A stretch of 64,000 bases of DNA. Origin: Sphagnum compactum. Taxonomy: Eukaryota; Bryophyta; Sphagnopsida; Sphagnales. Position 1 is the stretch's first letter, and each line of letters starts with the position of its first letter. Under the pieces are notes generated by a model, which did not search any database, was not told the origin of the DNA, and worked only from the letters and a program-made list of their open reading frames with translations. A program made the translations under genes and the position numbers. Below are positions 12,248 through 24,893 of the stretch, in pieces. The DNA is taken from the NCBI GenBank assembly GCA_965153455.1, contig OZ234504.1, forward strand, positions 11,780,001 to 11,844,000, given 5' to 3'.

Positions 12248-12419
12248 GTAAAAACAGCACTTACCTATGTATAAATCATCTACTTACCTAGTAATTACCT
12301 ATTTTCCTACCTCTGTTTTAGACCTATTTCTTACAGAATTGGTTTCTGAGGCAAAACCAAATATTAACTCAGTTGAGGTTCATCCACAATATAAATTGAT
12401 TGCTTATAAGGTACCCTTC

Positions 12420-15400
12420 CTCATCTGACCATTGGGATGAAGTAGTTAATATATTAAGTATTTTAGCCAATGTTGGGAGGCCTAGTTTAATGTATTATAT
12501 ATGTCATTTGGCCATTGGAAGGGCCTTGTTAAATATATTAGGTAAATTGGCCATTGGAAGGCCTAGTGTAATGTATTATGTAATTGGCACTAGGGAGAGA
12601 TTTTACCATATCAATTGGACTTTGTAGACCATTTTTTAATTGTACCCAAATCAATGTTTTTTGGTGCAAAAAAACTAAAAATAAAAAAATTATGTCAAAT
12701 ATCCCCTTCTATAAAAGGTCATTAAATTTTGAAAAAAAATCTGAAAATTCGCCATGTTTCTACCATTGTTCAAGCAAATAGCCAATATATATAAGGATTT
12801 TAATAAAGTTGTACTTTCATAGCTGATCTATAGCCAAATGTGGCTAAATCTCCTTATGGATATCACCAATGTGGCAACATCATGATGTCTTTTAACATAA
12901 ACATTGACCCCAATCATCAGAACTGCATTATTTATTTTTCTTTCCCCCTTTTTCAAGTAATGATCTATGGTGTGTTAAGAACCCACCTCTTCAAGTAAAA
13001 GGTTTTGAGTTCAATTATTTCTTTTTTTCAATGGCCATCTTCTTCCTTAGATGACTTTCCTGATTTAACTTTTCCTTGGACGTTCATCCAAAGAAACCAT
13101 CCAAAGAAGAAGGTGGTTCTTGATATCCTTTCAATGTGCAACTTGACCTTCTTCTCAATCAAGTCATCAAGGGAACAGAAAAAAAAGGGTCAAACCAAGT
13201 TTTTTAGAGAGAAAAAAAACATGTCACATTGTTTTTTTGGTTTTTAAAAAATCATTTGGCCTTACCTAGAACTCAAGGAAAAACCATTCCCTCAAGCAAC
13301 ACACCCATTTCCTCAACATTTTTGTGAAGAATACAACCATGTCCCATCCGGAACACAACCATTTCCTGAAATAACACAACCCCAAAGGGCAATTCAACAT
13401 TTTTGTCCTTGGAACACAACTATTTTTTTCCCAAAGAAACATGATTATTTCTTTGGGATACACCTAGAGAGCACAAGCATCTCCATGGGGAGCATAAGCA
13501 TCTCCCTACGGATCACAACCTAGGAATGATTGTTTTTTTTTCCTCAAATGTAAGTCATATGGGATGAAGATGGAGATGGCAAAAGAATTTGAAATTCGAA
13601 TTTCCCACTTTAAGTGGAAGGGTCCAACAATTGGGCTACACCAATTTTTTTTATAAACATTAGTGTCATATCCATACTTATCACAATCATCATAAGTGCG
13701 GGACAAGATTTTTTTTTTTTTGAAATTTCCTATTGAGCATCATCAATGGGCATGTGTGGTTTTGTGTTGAAAATTAAATTATTTGTTGGTATTGTTTAGT
13801 GTTTGCCCCTTATTACATGTTTGATGTGAGTGATTTGATGTCATTAAAGATAGTTTAATAAGCATTATAAGTTATAACATATTGAGCTTGCATGCCAAAA
13901 CAAAAGTTGTAAGTGTTTCTAGAGTTTGGAAGAAAAATTGTCAAAAAAAATCTCAAACACTCAAAAAACAATTGCAAAAAAAATTGTTTGAATCAAGACC
14001 TTGATGTGGCATCTAAAGAAAATTAACTTACACGTCTCATTTGGTTGCACATATTAGAGAATTATGTCGTTCTAAAGTTTTGGGACACTAAAATGTTTTT
14101 ATTTTTGAATGAACTTTAAATTTGTTGGGAAGTTGTCATTTCAAGAAGGGGACCACCTAAAGCTAGTAGGTCTATATCAGTAAGGGAGTAGTTTTTCCTA
14201 CAAGGCATCTAGTCATGACAACTTCCAAACCCAATTTTTGACTCATCTTATATTTTAAATTTTTGTTTAGTTGATTTGGGTTGAGGGGTGTTTGTGAAAC
14301 ATCATAATTTCATCAATTTTGTCTGAATTGAATGCATACCATCAATACCATTCAACAAGCATGGGGATGCATGAAATAACAATGTTTGCTTTCCTTCTTT
14401 TGGCTATAAATAATGTCCTTCATTTGAAAAAACACATATACATTGTTAGACCATTTTCCTTCTTCTTACAGTTCTAAAAATGCAAAATGCATTACACTTG
14501 GGAATAATATGATATCTAGGAACATTGCAAAATCAAGTCCCTCGCTTGCAACACTTCATACAAGAAAAATGACATTGCATGCACCAAAGAGATACATATT
14601 ACATACATATCCTAGATGACAAACTTTTGACAAATGTTTGATTATTTTCATTGTAACTCCATTATGCTCATATATTCCTTATGTGACTAGAACCATTTTC
14701 CCCACCACCATTATATATAGATACCCTAATCTTATATGGAATGTGAAAATTCCCACAAAAAAAATTCTTATTCAAATGGATATTTCTTCCCTAAGAACAC
14801 CATTAATGAAGGTTTTAAACTCACCTTGAACCATAAAACTTAATTAACATAATTTCACATAGATGCATATGCATTGAATTTTTTTAAAAATTATTGTTTA
14901 TAAATTCTCATAATAGAAATGGGTTGTGATAATGTAGTACGAAAGACATTATCACAAAGGACATCCATTAATCCGAAAATAATAATAAGTTATCTTTATA
15001 AATATATATATTTCATGTCATAAATCATATAATTTGTGTCATCATTCATGTATGTGTTTGTCATTCACAAGGCAAATTTAATCCATAAGCATTGGGTTTT
15101 TGTGCATAATCCATGAAATTATTCATCATTAAACTATGAGAAATCGTGTTTGTTGAAACCATGTTGTTTTGCAATTGAAACTAGAAAAAAACTCATATAT
15201 AATTATTGTGCAACTATTCCTTTAGAAATATGGTGTGTTAATATATAAATTGTCACATCTGAAAATCAGTTAGTTGTATTATAGTTGCAAGTGTGTTGAA
15301 AATGGGTGGTCTATACAATAACTTATACACATCATATACACATATGTAATCAACCATGTTTAACTTTTTAAAAAATTACATGTGGCAACTATTTTTAAAA

Positions 15401-17559
15401 CTATTGTAAATGTGTCACTAAAACACACTTGCAACCAATAATTTCAATGGGGACCAAAAAAAAAATAGACAAAATATTAAAACCCCATGACCATGAAAAA
15501 AAGCTCTAGATTAATCGAAGGTTATTTAATATCATTCAAGAATTTTATAATTGAAAGTAAGGATTCTAATTGTATTAAAAAATAAATTCTTTAAACATAT
15601 TAATATCAAAATGATAAATGATAAATAATGTCATTTATTAGATATTTTTGTATATGATGTAATGCATAATGCATGATGCAAACATGTGTATCAAACAATA
15701 TTTTTTCTTCAAAATTTTTAATAGTTGCAAAATTCAACTAGAAAAGTTGGAGTGTGTTTTATGGCAGATTTTTTTTCAAAGACCCCATCAACTTTGGGAG
15801 GCTCCAACTTTTGCATTCCTTACCGACCAATTTGGAATCTCTAAAAGGCTACTAGTGGTTACAATGGTGCCCTACCAAAAGTAACACCAAGGCCATTAAA
15901 TGCATGGTCCCTAAACCCCAACCCTCTAAGCTACTAAGTGTTTGGTTACCGCCATTTTCAAATTTTTGGGCCTTTTCAATCAGTGGAGATGAACTAGCCT
16001 TCTATATCATGTTGGCATCTAAAACCTGATGTAGGATTGAAGGTAGACAAGAAATGAGAAATGGAGCTAGTGCTTTACATGAGCTCATGGTAGGTTAGAG
16101 ATATTTGTACCAGGGCAAATTTGGCTATCAACTTAAGCAAATGGGATTGAAAAGAAACAATTTTGCCTCCTGAAATTATCCATATTTTTGTTCCTAACTG
16201 GGCGAATTGAGAGTTGTTAATGCATGTAATGAACTTTCACCTAGTAACCTTGCACTGGAGGGATTATGATTAACAGCCTTTAACCTTTGAATATCCTTGG
16301 TTAATTTTTTAAAAAAAAATATGAGATTCTAAAACATATTTTGAATTTGTCAAAAATGTCAAATTTCACATCTTTTAAATTGTGAGTGATGTTTGAGTGT
16401 GACTAATGGGTTTCTATTATCTAATTTTATTGTCATTTCAATGGTTTTCTGAAACAAGAAATAAAAGAGTAATTTGCAAAACTTTCCTTATTTGATGCCC
16501 TATTCTTCACTTTCAAAAGTCTTTAACTAAAGACAAAAACCTAAAGTTACATTCAATGGATTTTAAATTTGAATATTCTAACCTTAGTTTGAGTCAAATT
16601 TAGTACAACTTGTCATGATAATTATGTTTTTGAACTGAAAAAATGTACATAAATCTATGATAATTTATAATTTCTTATACTATCCAACTTCTTTTTTGGC
16701 TCCTTTGACTGAATTTTGGCCCGCATGCAATCACTCATCTGAGAAATAAGCATCCACACAATGTCTTACAAAAGTCCTTGCAACCTCTTTCCATAAAAAT
16801 AATAGATGGAAAAAGTGATCAGACAATGGCCTTCATGTTTGAGATCTGCAGTGTATTACATGTGACACTTCATGAGATATTCAAGCTCCCCATGTTGGTT
16901 CTCTGCCAGCTCCCACTCTTAGATTGGCAACAAGTACCTGCTGCTGTGAAGTCCATATCATCTCTGTTCATAAACCATGACACTGCGAAGACAGACCTAG
17001 TATGTAACAGACAAAAACCCTACACCCTATCTACCTAGTCCCGTCCAAGCACTTACAATGGCAACAACAGACAATTGCTATTGACCCACTACAAGTAAAT
17101 GCCAACCTATAAACCTGCAAATTGCCCATTTGAATTCACAAAATTGTCTCTATTTTGCATATAATATTTTGCACTTATAGTGCAATGTAAAAGTTTAAAA
17201 ACTCTACTAAGTGTATTTTAGATGGGCAGGTGCCATCAGAGCCACCAATAATTGAGATGCTTTTTTTTTTTCACATTTGTCTTGAACCTGCAATAAATCG
17301 ACATAGAACACTTTAACCTATATGCGTTACAACCTACAATAATGTTCCTGTTGACAAAGAGACACATTCCTTTAGGACCTACATTTTGATTGTATATATG
17401 CATGTATATGGATGGAGATGGAGGGTATAAAAACTTTGAAAAATGTCTGCTCTGTACAATTACTTGCAAATATACTCATCATCCATTGTACAGGAAATAG
17501 AAATTTTGGCTGACCTTCCCACCTTCCTCTATTACCTACTAATGCAGTTCACCAACCCG
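12420..17559. other. AT-rich gene-poor spacer
   Basis: No gene is supported. About 12.42-12.60 kb holds a degenerate local duplication around TTGGCCATTGGAAGG. About 13.26-13.52 kb is a low-complexity run of ACACAACCATTTCC-like phrases. The rest, to about 16.6 kb, is AT-rich with homopolymer tracts. The slightly GC-richer 16.68-17.05 kb could be 3'UTR or exon of the unidentified minus-strand gene to the right, but I see no protein there. Confidence 0.4.
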
Positions 17560-18420
17560 TATCAGAACTTGAACTTCTTGGACATCTTGTTCTTCTTGCC
17601 TTTCTTCTTCACGCCATTGTCTTGTTTAAGTTGATGGTTTGCAATCTGTTTATTGACTTTCTTTTTCTTCCTGATTTTTTGCTGGCTTCTAAATCTTCTC
17701 CAGTTGATCATCCTCCTGCAATCGACCAAAAAACAGAGATAAATACAATGGACAAATATGAAAGCATAATCATCATTCAAAAGGACAAAAAATTCAGTGT
17801 AGACTTGTTTGGACACTCCAAAGCCCACAAACACACTTGTCAATCATTAGACAACGATAGATGGAACGTTGTGTGAGTATCAAAGTACCTTATCAAAGCC
17901 AGAAAATGAATCAACATGAAGCACTTTCACACCTGATTTCAATAACTGACCTTTTGCCTGTGGAAAGAACCAACATCAGAATTAGAAGACATGAACATAC
18001 ACACACACACACACAGAAAAAGAGGGGAGGAAGATGATGGGGTCAGGGACATGACTGCAGTCCTTCTAAATCGTATTGTGCAAGAAATGCAATTTGCAAA
18101 ATAATAAACACAAAACATTCACATGAACAACTTGAACAAATTATACCAACTTCAACAGTAGCCTTGGCATCGTTCACCGCCTGCTCAACAAGAGCAGGAT
18201 CTAGTGATGCTGCACCTCCTGGTTCACTCAGCTTTCTCTTCAAGAACTTCCCTAATGCTACGGCCTTATTTGTTGCCCATGGGCCTCCTGGATGTGCCAA
18301 CCTGTCACACCATTCAAGAAAAACAACACTTCTAACTTCTCTTGTCAATTTCCTGAGCCTCTGAGCTGCTCCGCACCATATTCCTCCACAACCTTAACAA
18401 ATTTAACCTAAATATGTTCA
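17560..18420 (-). CDS. Unidentified exon cluster, possibly a broken gene
   Basis: Three minus-strand blocks look coding. About 18385-18147 reads KLTREVRSVVFLEWCDRLAH, then a Lys/Ala-rich segment ending DAKATVEV, and finishes at a GTATAA donor. Block 17957-17889 (TTTCCACAG acceptor, GTACTT donor) reads LLKSGVKVLHVDSFSGFDK. The last block, from about 17720 after TTGCAG, reads EDDQLEKI and stops in the phase set by the previous exon, whereas another frame runs to 17562 with a Lys-rich end (KKKGKKNKMSKKFKF). The first and second blocks are out of phase unless a small exon lies between them. I do not recognise the protein. Frame conflict suggests a missing exon, a sequence error or decay. Confidence 0.3.
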
Positions 18421-18504
18421 ACCATGAAGATAAAATCAACACATTTTGTATTCTTCTACATATATCTATCTCTATCTAACTTATTGCTCTCCATTTTTCA
18501 TACT

Positions 18505-18665
18505 TCACGTTGGAGCTCCAAATCCTAAAAAAATTCTACTCTCTCAAACCTCCTGCTCTCCAATTTACTAGTGTTTTGACTTCTTCTGCATCTCTCTCTC
18601 TCTCTCTCTCTCTCAAACCTCCTGCTCTCCAGTTTTTTGGAATTCACGTTGGAGCTCCAAACCCG
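18505..18665. repeat. Local duplication around a (TC)12 microsatellite
   Basis: A 24-bp TC run occupies 18591-18614. Flanking it, the phrases CACGTTGGAGCTCCAAA and TCTCAAACCTCCTGCTCTCC each occur twice (about 18506 and 18646; 18542 and 18610), in swapped order. On the minus strand this is a GA repeat 5' of the exon cluster at 17.56-18.42 kb, where plant promoters often carry GA tracts. Confidence 0.55.
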
Positions 18666-20344
18666 AAAAGAAGATGGATAATAAGATGAGGCTCATGAAA
18701 ATGACGTTGAGAAGTATACTTTTCTCTTTCTCATAAGCCTTTCCTCTTCACTCCCAAATTTGTACCAAATTCTAGCTCGAACAAACATGTACCTACCTTT
18801 TCTTGCATATGTGAGTTAATACCTACAAACCAACCAACATTATTCCAAAAGTTAAAAAAGTGGTACTTTAAGTGCGTTTTAGATTGTCTGAACATCAACT
18901 TTTTGATCAAAATTTGTATGCCTCATGAGATCTTGATAAGCTCAACTGAGAAAATTGATACAAAATCATATACTTGTACATACCTGCTCACATCGCTCCT
19001 CAATGCCTTTCTTGTCACCCCCACCCTGAAGAATACTTGTGTCATCCTTTGAGACTGTGACCCTCTTTGCAGATCCAAGCATATCTGCTTGCACATTCTC
19101 AAGCTGAAGACCTAAATCTCCACTAATGAGCTGCAACCATACAACCCACATGGCAATTCAGGTATTGACAGACCAAGTAGGTTATAAATTGCAATCCAGA
19201 CTACAACATCTCTCAATAGCTCCATTAATAAGAGTCCTTAAGCTCTTCTAGTGCATTTGGAAAAAAATTCTGGAACACATAATAAAGAGATGTCCAAGGT
19301 AAAGCTTTTCAAAATACCTAACCCCAATCACAACTGCAAGATCCTGCAAGTTGGCCTTTCTATTCTCACCAAAATTGGGTGCCTTGATGGCACACACCTA
19401 AATCACAATCAAAACTATAAAGATGAAAAAACGTGGATTGTTTTTTTTTTTAAAAAAAAATGTCGAGCACAATTGGCAATACTTGAATTATAATCATTCG
19501 TGATTATTTTGCAAGCAAATCCAAAACCCTACAGAGCAATAGCCATAGTATAAAACTTTGAAAATCTAAACCCTTGATAATGGGTGTCATTGACCCTCGC
19601 AAAAGTTAAGTCCTCACCAAAGTTACAACAATGAACTTTCTTGCTCTAAACATACCTTAACACCATCACAAAGTTTGTTTACTATTAGCTTTGTTAGTGC
19701 TTTGCTCTCCACATCTTTTGCAGTAATCAGCAATGGCCTTTGATCTTGTCAAAATACAACAAGAGGCTAATTACAGACTGCAAACTTTAGGTATCGAAAT
19801 GAAAGTTACAATACAACTAAAATTTCTTTGACACTTATGGTTTGAGTTTAACATGAAAAGGGAACCCAAGAGATCACCTAAGAAATAAGGTTTATAAGTA
19901 TTTCAAATCTGACAACATAGCAGTAACCTATCAAGATAATGTCAAAAACATTAACCAACATACTTGTAAGTTCTGTCACAAGAGCAGCAATAAGGGGAAA
20001 GCCTTGACCATGGGGTGTTAGCTAGCTTGACAAATTAAAAAAAATAGAAAGAAAAGAACAAAAAGAACCTCAAGAAGAATGAACAACAAAAAAAGGAAAA
20101 GAAACGGAAAAGAAAAGAGTAGGGGCAAAGATCAACAAAAATTGAAAGACCCAATAAGGAAAGGAGGAAGAAAAACAGAGAGAAACGAGAGAATGAGAAG
20201 AATTGCAATAACAAGTTACTTTAGCGGAGATTTTAAAAAGAACATATAATTGATGATGATGATTCACCCATACAATTAATTCCAGAACTGGGAGGATACT
20301 GGTTATGTTCGAAATTTTCTTCTCATGAACAAGAATCCTCGCAT

Positions 20345-20650
20345 TCTTTAGTTCCTAAATCATATATTGACAGAAAAAGAGTGAACCACACACTGTTGGT
20401 AACCAAAAAATACGGGATTGGTAAAAAAATTAAGGTTTCAAGAACTACTGGGTTTTCAAGTTCCTGAATCATATGTTGAGAGAAAAAAAGTAAATCATGC
20501 ATAGTTGACAACCAAAATAACACTGGATCAGTACACAATTTAGGGTTTCAAGAATCACTGGATTCTCAAGTTCCTGAATCATATGTTGACAAAAAAAAAG
20601 TAAATCATGCATGGTTGGCAACCAAAATAACACCAGATCGGTATTGAAAG
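20345..20650. repeat. Three-copy ~110-bp tandem repeat in an HSP60 intron
   Basis: Units begin near 20345, 20452 and 20562. Each contains the phrases AGTTCCTGAATCATATGTTG, then an A-rich tract, AAATCATGCATRGTTG, AACCAAAATAACAC and TTTCAAGAATCACTG, with the left unit the most diverged. It sits in the intron between the [10 protein letters not shown] and HEKKISNI blocks of the pseudogene. Confidence 0.75.
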
Positions 20651-20796
20651 TCCCCGATGCTCATTTGTACTCACCACTTTTTGTGTTTTAACATTGGTGA
20701 CAAAATATGGGGATATGTAACCTCTGTCAAGCTTTGTGCCTTCCACCACCTCAAGTTCATTAAACATAATCTTCCTTCCTGCATGCAAAAATAACC

Positions 20797-21686
20797 TGTT
20801 GTGACCCTAGCCTTGAGCTCGTGACCAAGGCAAAGACTTGCAAAGGTGAAAGCCAAGAGTGAAGGCCAAGAGTCACATTTCATGCTCTCGGGAGTGTAGG
20901 AGGGTGTGAGGAATGAACCCACACACCCCAAGTGGGCTCCCATTTTGGGAGTTGGAATCCTAATGGATTCCCAAATTTTCAAAGAATGATTGTACGGGTC
21001 AAAACTCATTGAATTGAAAAGTTCCTTATCCCATTGAAAAGCTCTTAGAACATAGATGTCTAAAATGGGCTCGCATATCCCATTTGAGTACTTAAAACAT
21101 AAGTTATGGGGAAAGAAAGGTCGGGAGTCAAAGTGCCAATTTGACTCCCGACCACTAAAAGTCGGGAATCACCTTGATTTACTTAGCGTGAAGGTGGCGT
21201 GCCACATATTGTTGGAAAGCTTTTGATAAGGGTTACAACTTTTCTTTAGACCTCACTTCAATCAGAGGTCTGAAAAAATAGTTATGGCCCTCTAAAGTTG
21301 CGGGAGTCCCAATTTCGAGAATTTCGAGATAAATTGACATTTGGATGTAACCCCCATGAGTAATCACAAATAATACTATAAGGGGGAAGGTGGTGGCTTC
21401 TCCCAAGTTTGGGCCGTGGTGAATCTTGTGAATTTGTGTATGTCCGTGGCTCGTTCGTGCACCAAAATTGTTCCAACGATGCATTAACCAACTTGTTGTT
21501 TAGGTTGTGCAAGTTCATGTGAATAATTGACCTGCTTGTCACTCGTCCTAGTCCCCATCCTAGAGCTCCAACACACCCCTCCACCCTTCCAACTGCTGAG
21601 CTAAGGAGAGTATCTTCACTCCTTCTTCCGTTGTTTTCACCTTTGGACTCGCATTTGAATCTTACGAAAAGTTTGGGGATGGGTTA
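20797..21686 (+). mobile_element. Solo LTR, copy 1, with TAACC target duplication
   Basis: An 890-bp sequence starts TGTTGTGACCCTAGCC and ends GGATGGGTTA (a TG...TA variant of TG...CA). The 5-bp duplication TAACC flanks it exactly (20792-20796 and 21687-21691). It aligns along its length with the second copy at 23120-24035. There is no internal retrotransposon sequence, so it is a solo LTR left by recombination. It lies in an intron of the HSP60 pseudogene. Confidence 0.88.
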
Positions 21687-23119
21687 TAACCCATACTTGT
21701 CAATGCATGTTCATCACAAACACTCCAAACTGAAAACAAAAAAAACATTCAGAAGGAAACATGAAAACCACTAATAGAGAGAACAAAAACAAGATGATAC
21801 AAATGAATGTATATGAAACAAACTTACAGAGATAGTAAAGATCCTTGCCCATTTTTTCCATATCCCGCACAATTAGATCACCAATCTCATGGTCACCATT
21901 TGCAGATATTATTCCAACCTGCACTTGTTAATGACAATCAAAACTTTTTACCATAAGGAGTGGAATTGTTAATGTGGATTGTTTGTTAATAAATTGGGAA
22001 TTTGCCAAACAAAAAATAGGGCTAACAATTACAAAAAGTAGACACTACATTTTCTAATAGCAAAATATTTACTTGCGCTATCTCCTTAGATGAGCCTATC
22101 ATTCTTGGTATGCCCTTCAAATGGTTAACCACTTAATCTACAACAAGGTTGATACCTCGTCACATATCCATGGCATTCATTCCAGCTACCATTGATTTGC
22201 GGCTTTCGAAAAAAATGGCTTGTGTAAACATTGTTGCTACTATTGTACTTGCATGAAGACTAAACAAGGAAAGGTTATTTAAAATAATCTTGACGAGATT
22301 TAAGGATTTTCACAATTTCTTCATTATACATAATGCATGCCGAACTAATTTTTTGCATAGCATGATGTGATGTTCTACAGTTGGGAGTTTCTCACAACCA
22401 AGAGATAAATACCATGATGATTTACCAAAGATGTAAACATGGAATCTACACTCATGATCAATAGCAAGAGTTACCATCTCCAGCCACATCATTTGTGGCA
22501 TTCACAAATTGTTTCACAAGACTTGCCCCTAGGTTTTTTAGCTTATCTTTGAACTCTATGCTTTTGGCAACCATGACACCATCTTTTGTGACCTTTGGAC
22601 TTCCATAGCGTTGCTCAATCACAAAATTTCACCTTTGGTATAATACCACAAGAAGAAAAGTGAACAAACTGAAATACTTGACTCAAACCATACACACATT
22701 GGTTGAGATTATCTCTCTTTGTTTGTCTCTCTTTCAACTATACATTTTCTGAGTGCCCACAAATTAACAAAATGCCTTGAAAACAGAAAAAACAAACATA
22801 ATAGTTGCAAAACATATTATTATGTACCTTGGGTCCCATTGTATCCTGGACAACATTTGCAAGTTACTCCACACCTTATAGCATAAGAGCACATGCCTCT
22901 ACACCAAACCTAATGTCCTTGGAAACATATATGTGCACTCATTGCACTTAGCTGATTTGTTGCAACTTCATAATAACACTTGGCAATAAGGCCTGAAAAA
23001 CCTTTGATACTTTAAATACACTTCTATCTATATAAGTAATGAAATTTCCCTTCATGAATTTTAATTATAATAAAACACATTACTTAGAAGATCAACAGTC
23101 TTTTATCAAAGATCAAAAA

Positions 23120-24035
23120 TGTCACAACCCTAGCCTTGGGCCCATGACCAAAGCAAGGGTTTGCAAAGGTGCGAGCCAAGAGTGAACCTGAGAGTCACAT
23201 TTCATGCTCCTGGGATTGACAGAAAGTGTGAGGGAATGAACCCCCACACTCCCAAGTGAGCTCCCACCTTGGGAATTAGAGTCCCAATGGACTCCCGAAT
23301 TTTCAGAAGGGCGATTGCAAGGGCCAAAACTCATTGGATTGAAGAGTTCCTTACATTGTTGGAAAGCTTTTGGAACTTAGATGTTTAAATGGGCTCGCAT
23401 GACCCATTTGGGTACCTGAAATGCAAGTTATGGCCAAAAGAAGGGCCGAGAGTCAAATTGCCAATTTGACTTTCGACCACTAAAAGTTGGGAATCGCCCT
23501 AATTCCCTTTTGTGCAGGTGGCATGCCACATACCATTGGAAAGCTCTCAATGAGTGCTACAACTTTGCTTCAAACCTCATTGCAATCAGAGGTCTACACA
23601 CAAAATTATGGGTCTCCAAAGTTGCGGGAGTCCCAATTTTGGGAATTTCGGGACTCTCATTTGGGAGTCCCGGAACAAAATGACATTTGGGTGCTGGTCT
23701 TGTGGCCAGGCACAGAGTATACTATAAGGGGGAAGGTGGTGACTTCCCCCAAGTTTGGGCCGTGGTGAATCTTGTGAGTTCATGTTTACCTGTGGCTCGT
23801 CCGTGCACCAAAAGTGCTCCAGTTATGCACTAACCAATTTGTTATTTGGTTTGTGCAGATCTGTGTGAGTAATTGAGTTGCTTGTCAATCTTCCTAGTCC
23901 TCATCCCGAAGCTCCAGCACACCCCTTTACCCTTGAAGTGTTGCGAGCCAGGGAGCGCGCCCCAACTCCTTCTCCTTCCGTTGTCTTCACCTTTGGACTT
24001 GTATTGAGTCCATTAAGGAGTTTGGGGGTGTGTCA
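23120..24035 (+). mobile_element. Solo LTR, copy 2, with AAAAA target duplication
   Basis: A 916-bp sequence starts TGTCACAACCCTAGCC and ends GGGGGTGTGTCA, with perfect TG/CA ends. AAAAA lies on both sides (23115-23119 and 24036-24040). Conserved blocks shared with copy 1 include CCAATTTGACT, GGAAAGCTTTTGG and TATAAGGGGGAAGGTGGTG, the last a plausible LTR promoter region. It lies just upstream of the first surviving HSP60 block and may have separated it from its 5' exon. Confidence 0.88.
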
Positions 24036-24040
24036 AAAAA

Positions 24041-24893
24041 TCCATCCCTCCTCCTCCATTTCTACATATGTAATTTATCACACAAAGAAACAACAGAAAT
24101 TGAACAATTTTGAAGCCAAATGAGCAAGGATGATGTGTGAGAGATGGATGGAGCAGTGACAAACATATTTACACTTGAATAGATTGCATTTTGTCATTGA
24201 TAAAACAATGGACACACGCAAGCCAAGAAAATAATCTTTCTGTTCTTATACCCTAGAAAACATGGCTTGTTTTATGGTGGACACAACTTCTTCCCTCTTT
24301 GTCAAGGGGTTTTTGTAATTGCTTGCTATTACTTTCAAAGGCCTTTTCCTTGGCGATTAAATCTTGGAATTGTTGTTGTAAACTCTAGTCAAGATGTACA
24401 AAATATTTTTTAAAGTCTTTCCATTCCATGGTAACATTCATTATCTCTCTTTTTTGGACTTCCAAATTGACAAATACCTTTTCTAGGTGGTCTTTTCGTT
24501 TAAAGCCAACTTCTAATGCCTACGCTATGGGATCTTTTTCTATTGCCATTCCTAACTCCCACCCTAAAACAAAACCTCTTTTTCCAATACACCACAAAAC
24601 CCTAGCAAGAGAGGGATTAGCAATGTGGAATGGATCAAACAATGTGTCTTTTCGTATCTAAAAAAATTAAGGTGCATAAATATACATGCCTTGAAGCCAT
24701 AGACTTTGGATAAATCCAGAGAACATAAATTTGCTCTTGATCAAAATTCCAAAGAAAGCATTCTGAATGTACCAAAATCTTTAAAATGTCATGTGATATG
24801 TGTCTTTTAAAGATTTCAAAGTACATACATGTCATATGCGTATTTAAGAATCTTACAATACAATGTACATAAAAGAGCAACTAACAAACTACA
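24041..24893. other. Spacer downstream of the membrane protein gene
   Basis: I see no gene. The part next to 24894 should hold the 3'UTR of the minus-strand membrane protein gene. Short open frames here have no recognisable protein character. Confidence 0.4.

Larger units (their letters stand above)
18984..22935 (-). pseudogene. Mitochondrial-type chaperonin HSP60 pseudogene
   Basis: Nine exon blocks match plant HSP60 in order: about 22935-22828 (KDIRFGVEA, ending TMGPK), 22630-22475 ([11 protein letters not shown] to NDVAGDG), 22248-22073 (SMVAGMNAMD, SKEIAQ), 21918-21828 (GIISANGDHEIGDLI), 20778-20675 ([19 protein letters not shown]), 20343-20276 (HEKKISNI), 19744-19656 (RPLLITAKDVES), 19397-19323 (APNFGENRKANLQDL) and 19130-18984 (ISKDD-like, GGGDKKGIEERCEQ). 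Splice sites are mostly kept. It is dead: block 1 has two TAA stops at Gln positions (ML-stop-GVE-stop-LA), block 3 has stops at the positions of Arg and Ala in the MDLRRG...VDAVV region, and a stop opens block 2. The N-terminal targeting exon and everything after IEERCEQ (about the last third) are missing. It carries introns, so it is a duplicated, not a processed, pseudogene. Confidence 0.88.

Noticed and set aside
20797-24035. A full-length LTR retrotransposon with both copies as its paired LTRs
   Set aside because: Each copy has its own 5-bp duplication, and HSP60 exon sequence, not gag-pol, lies between them.
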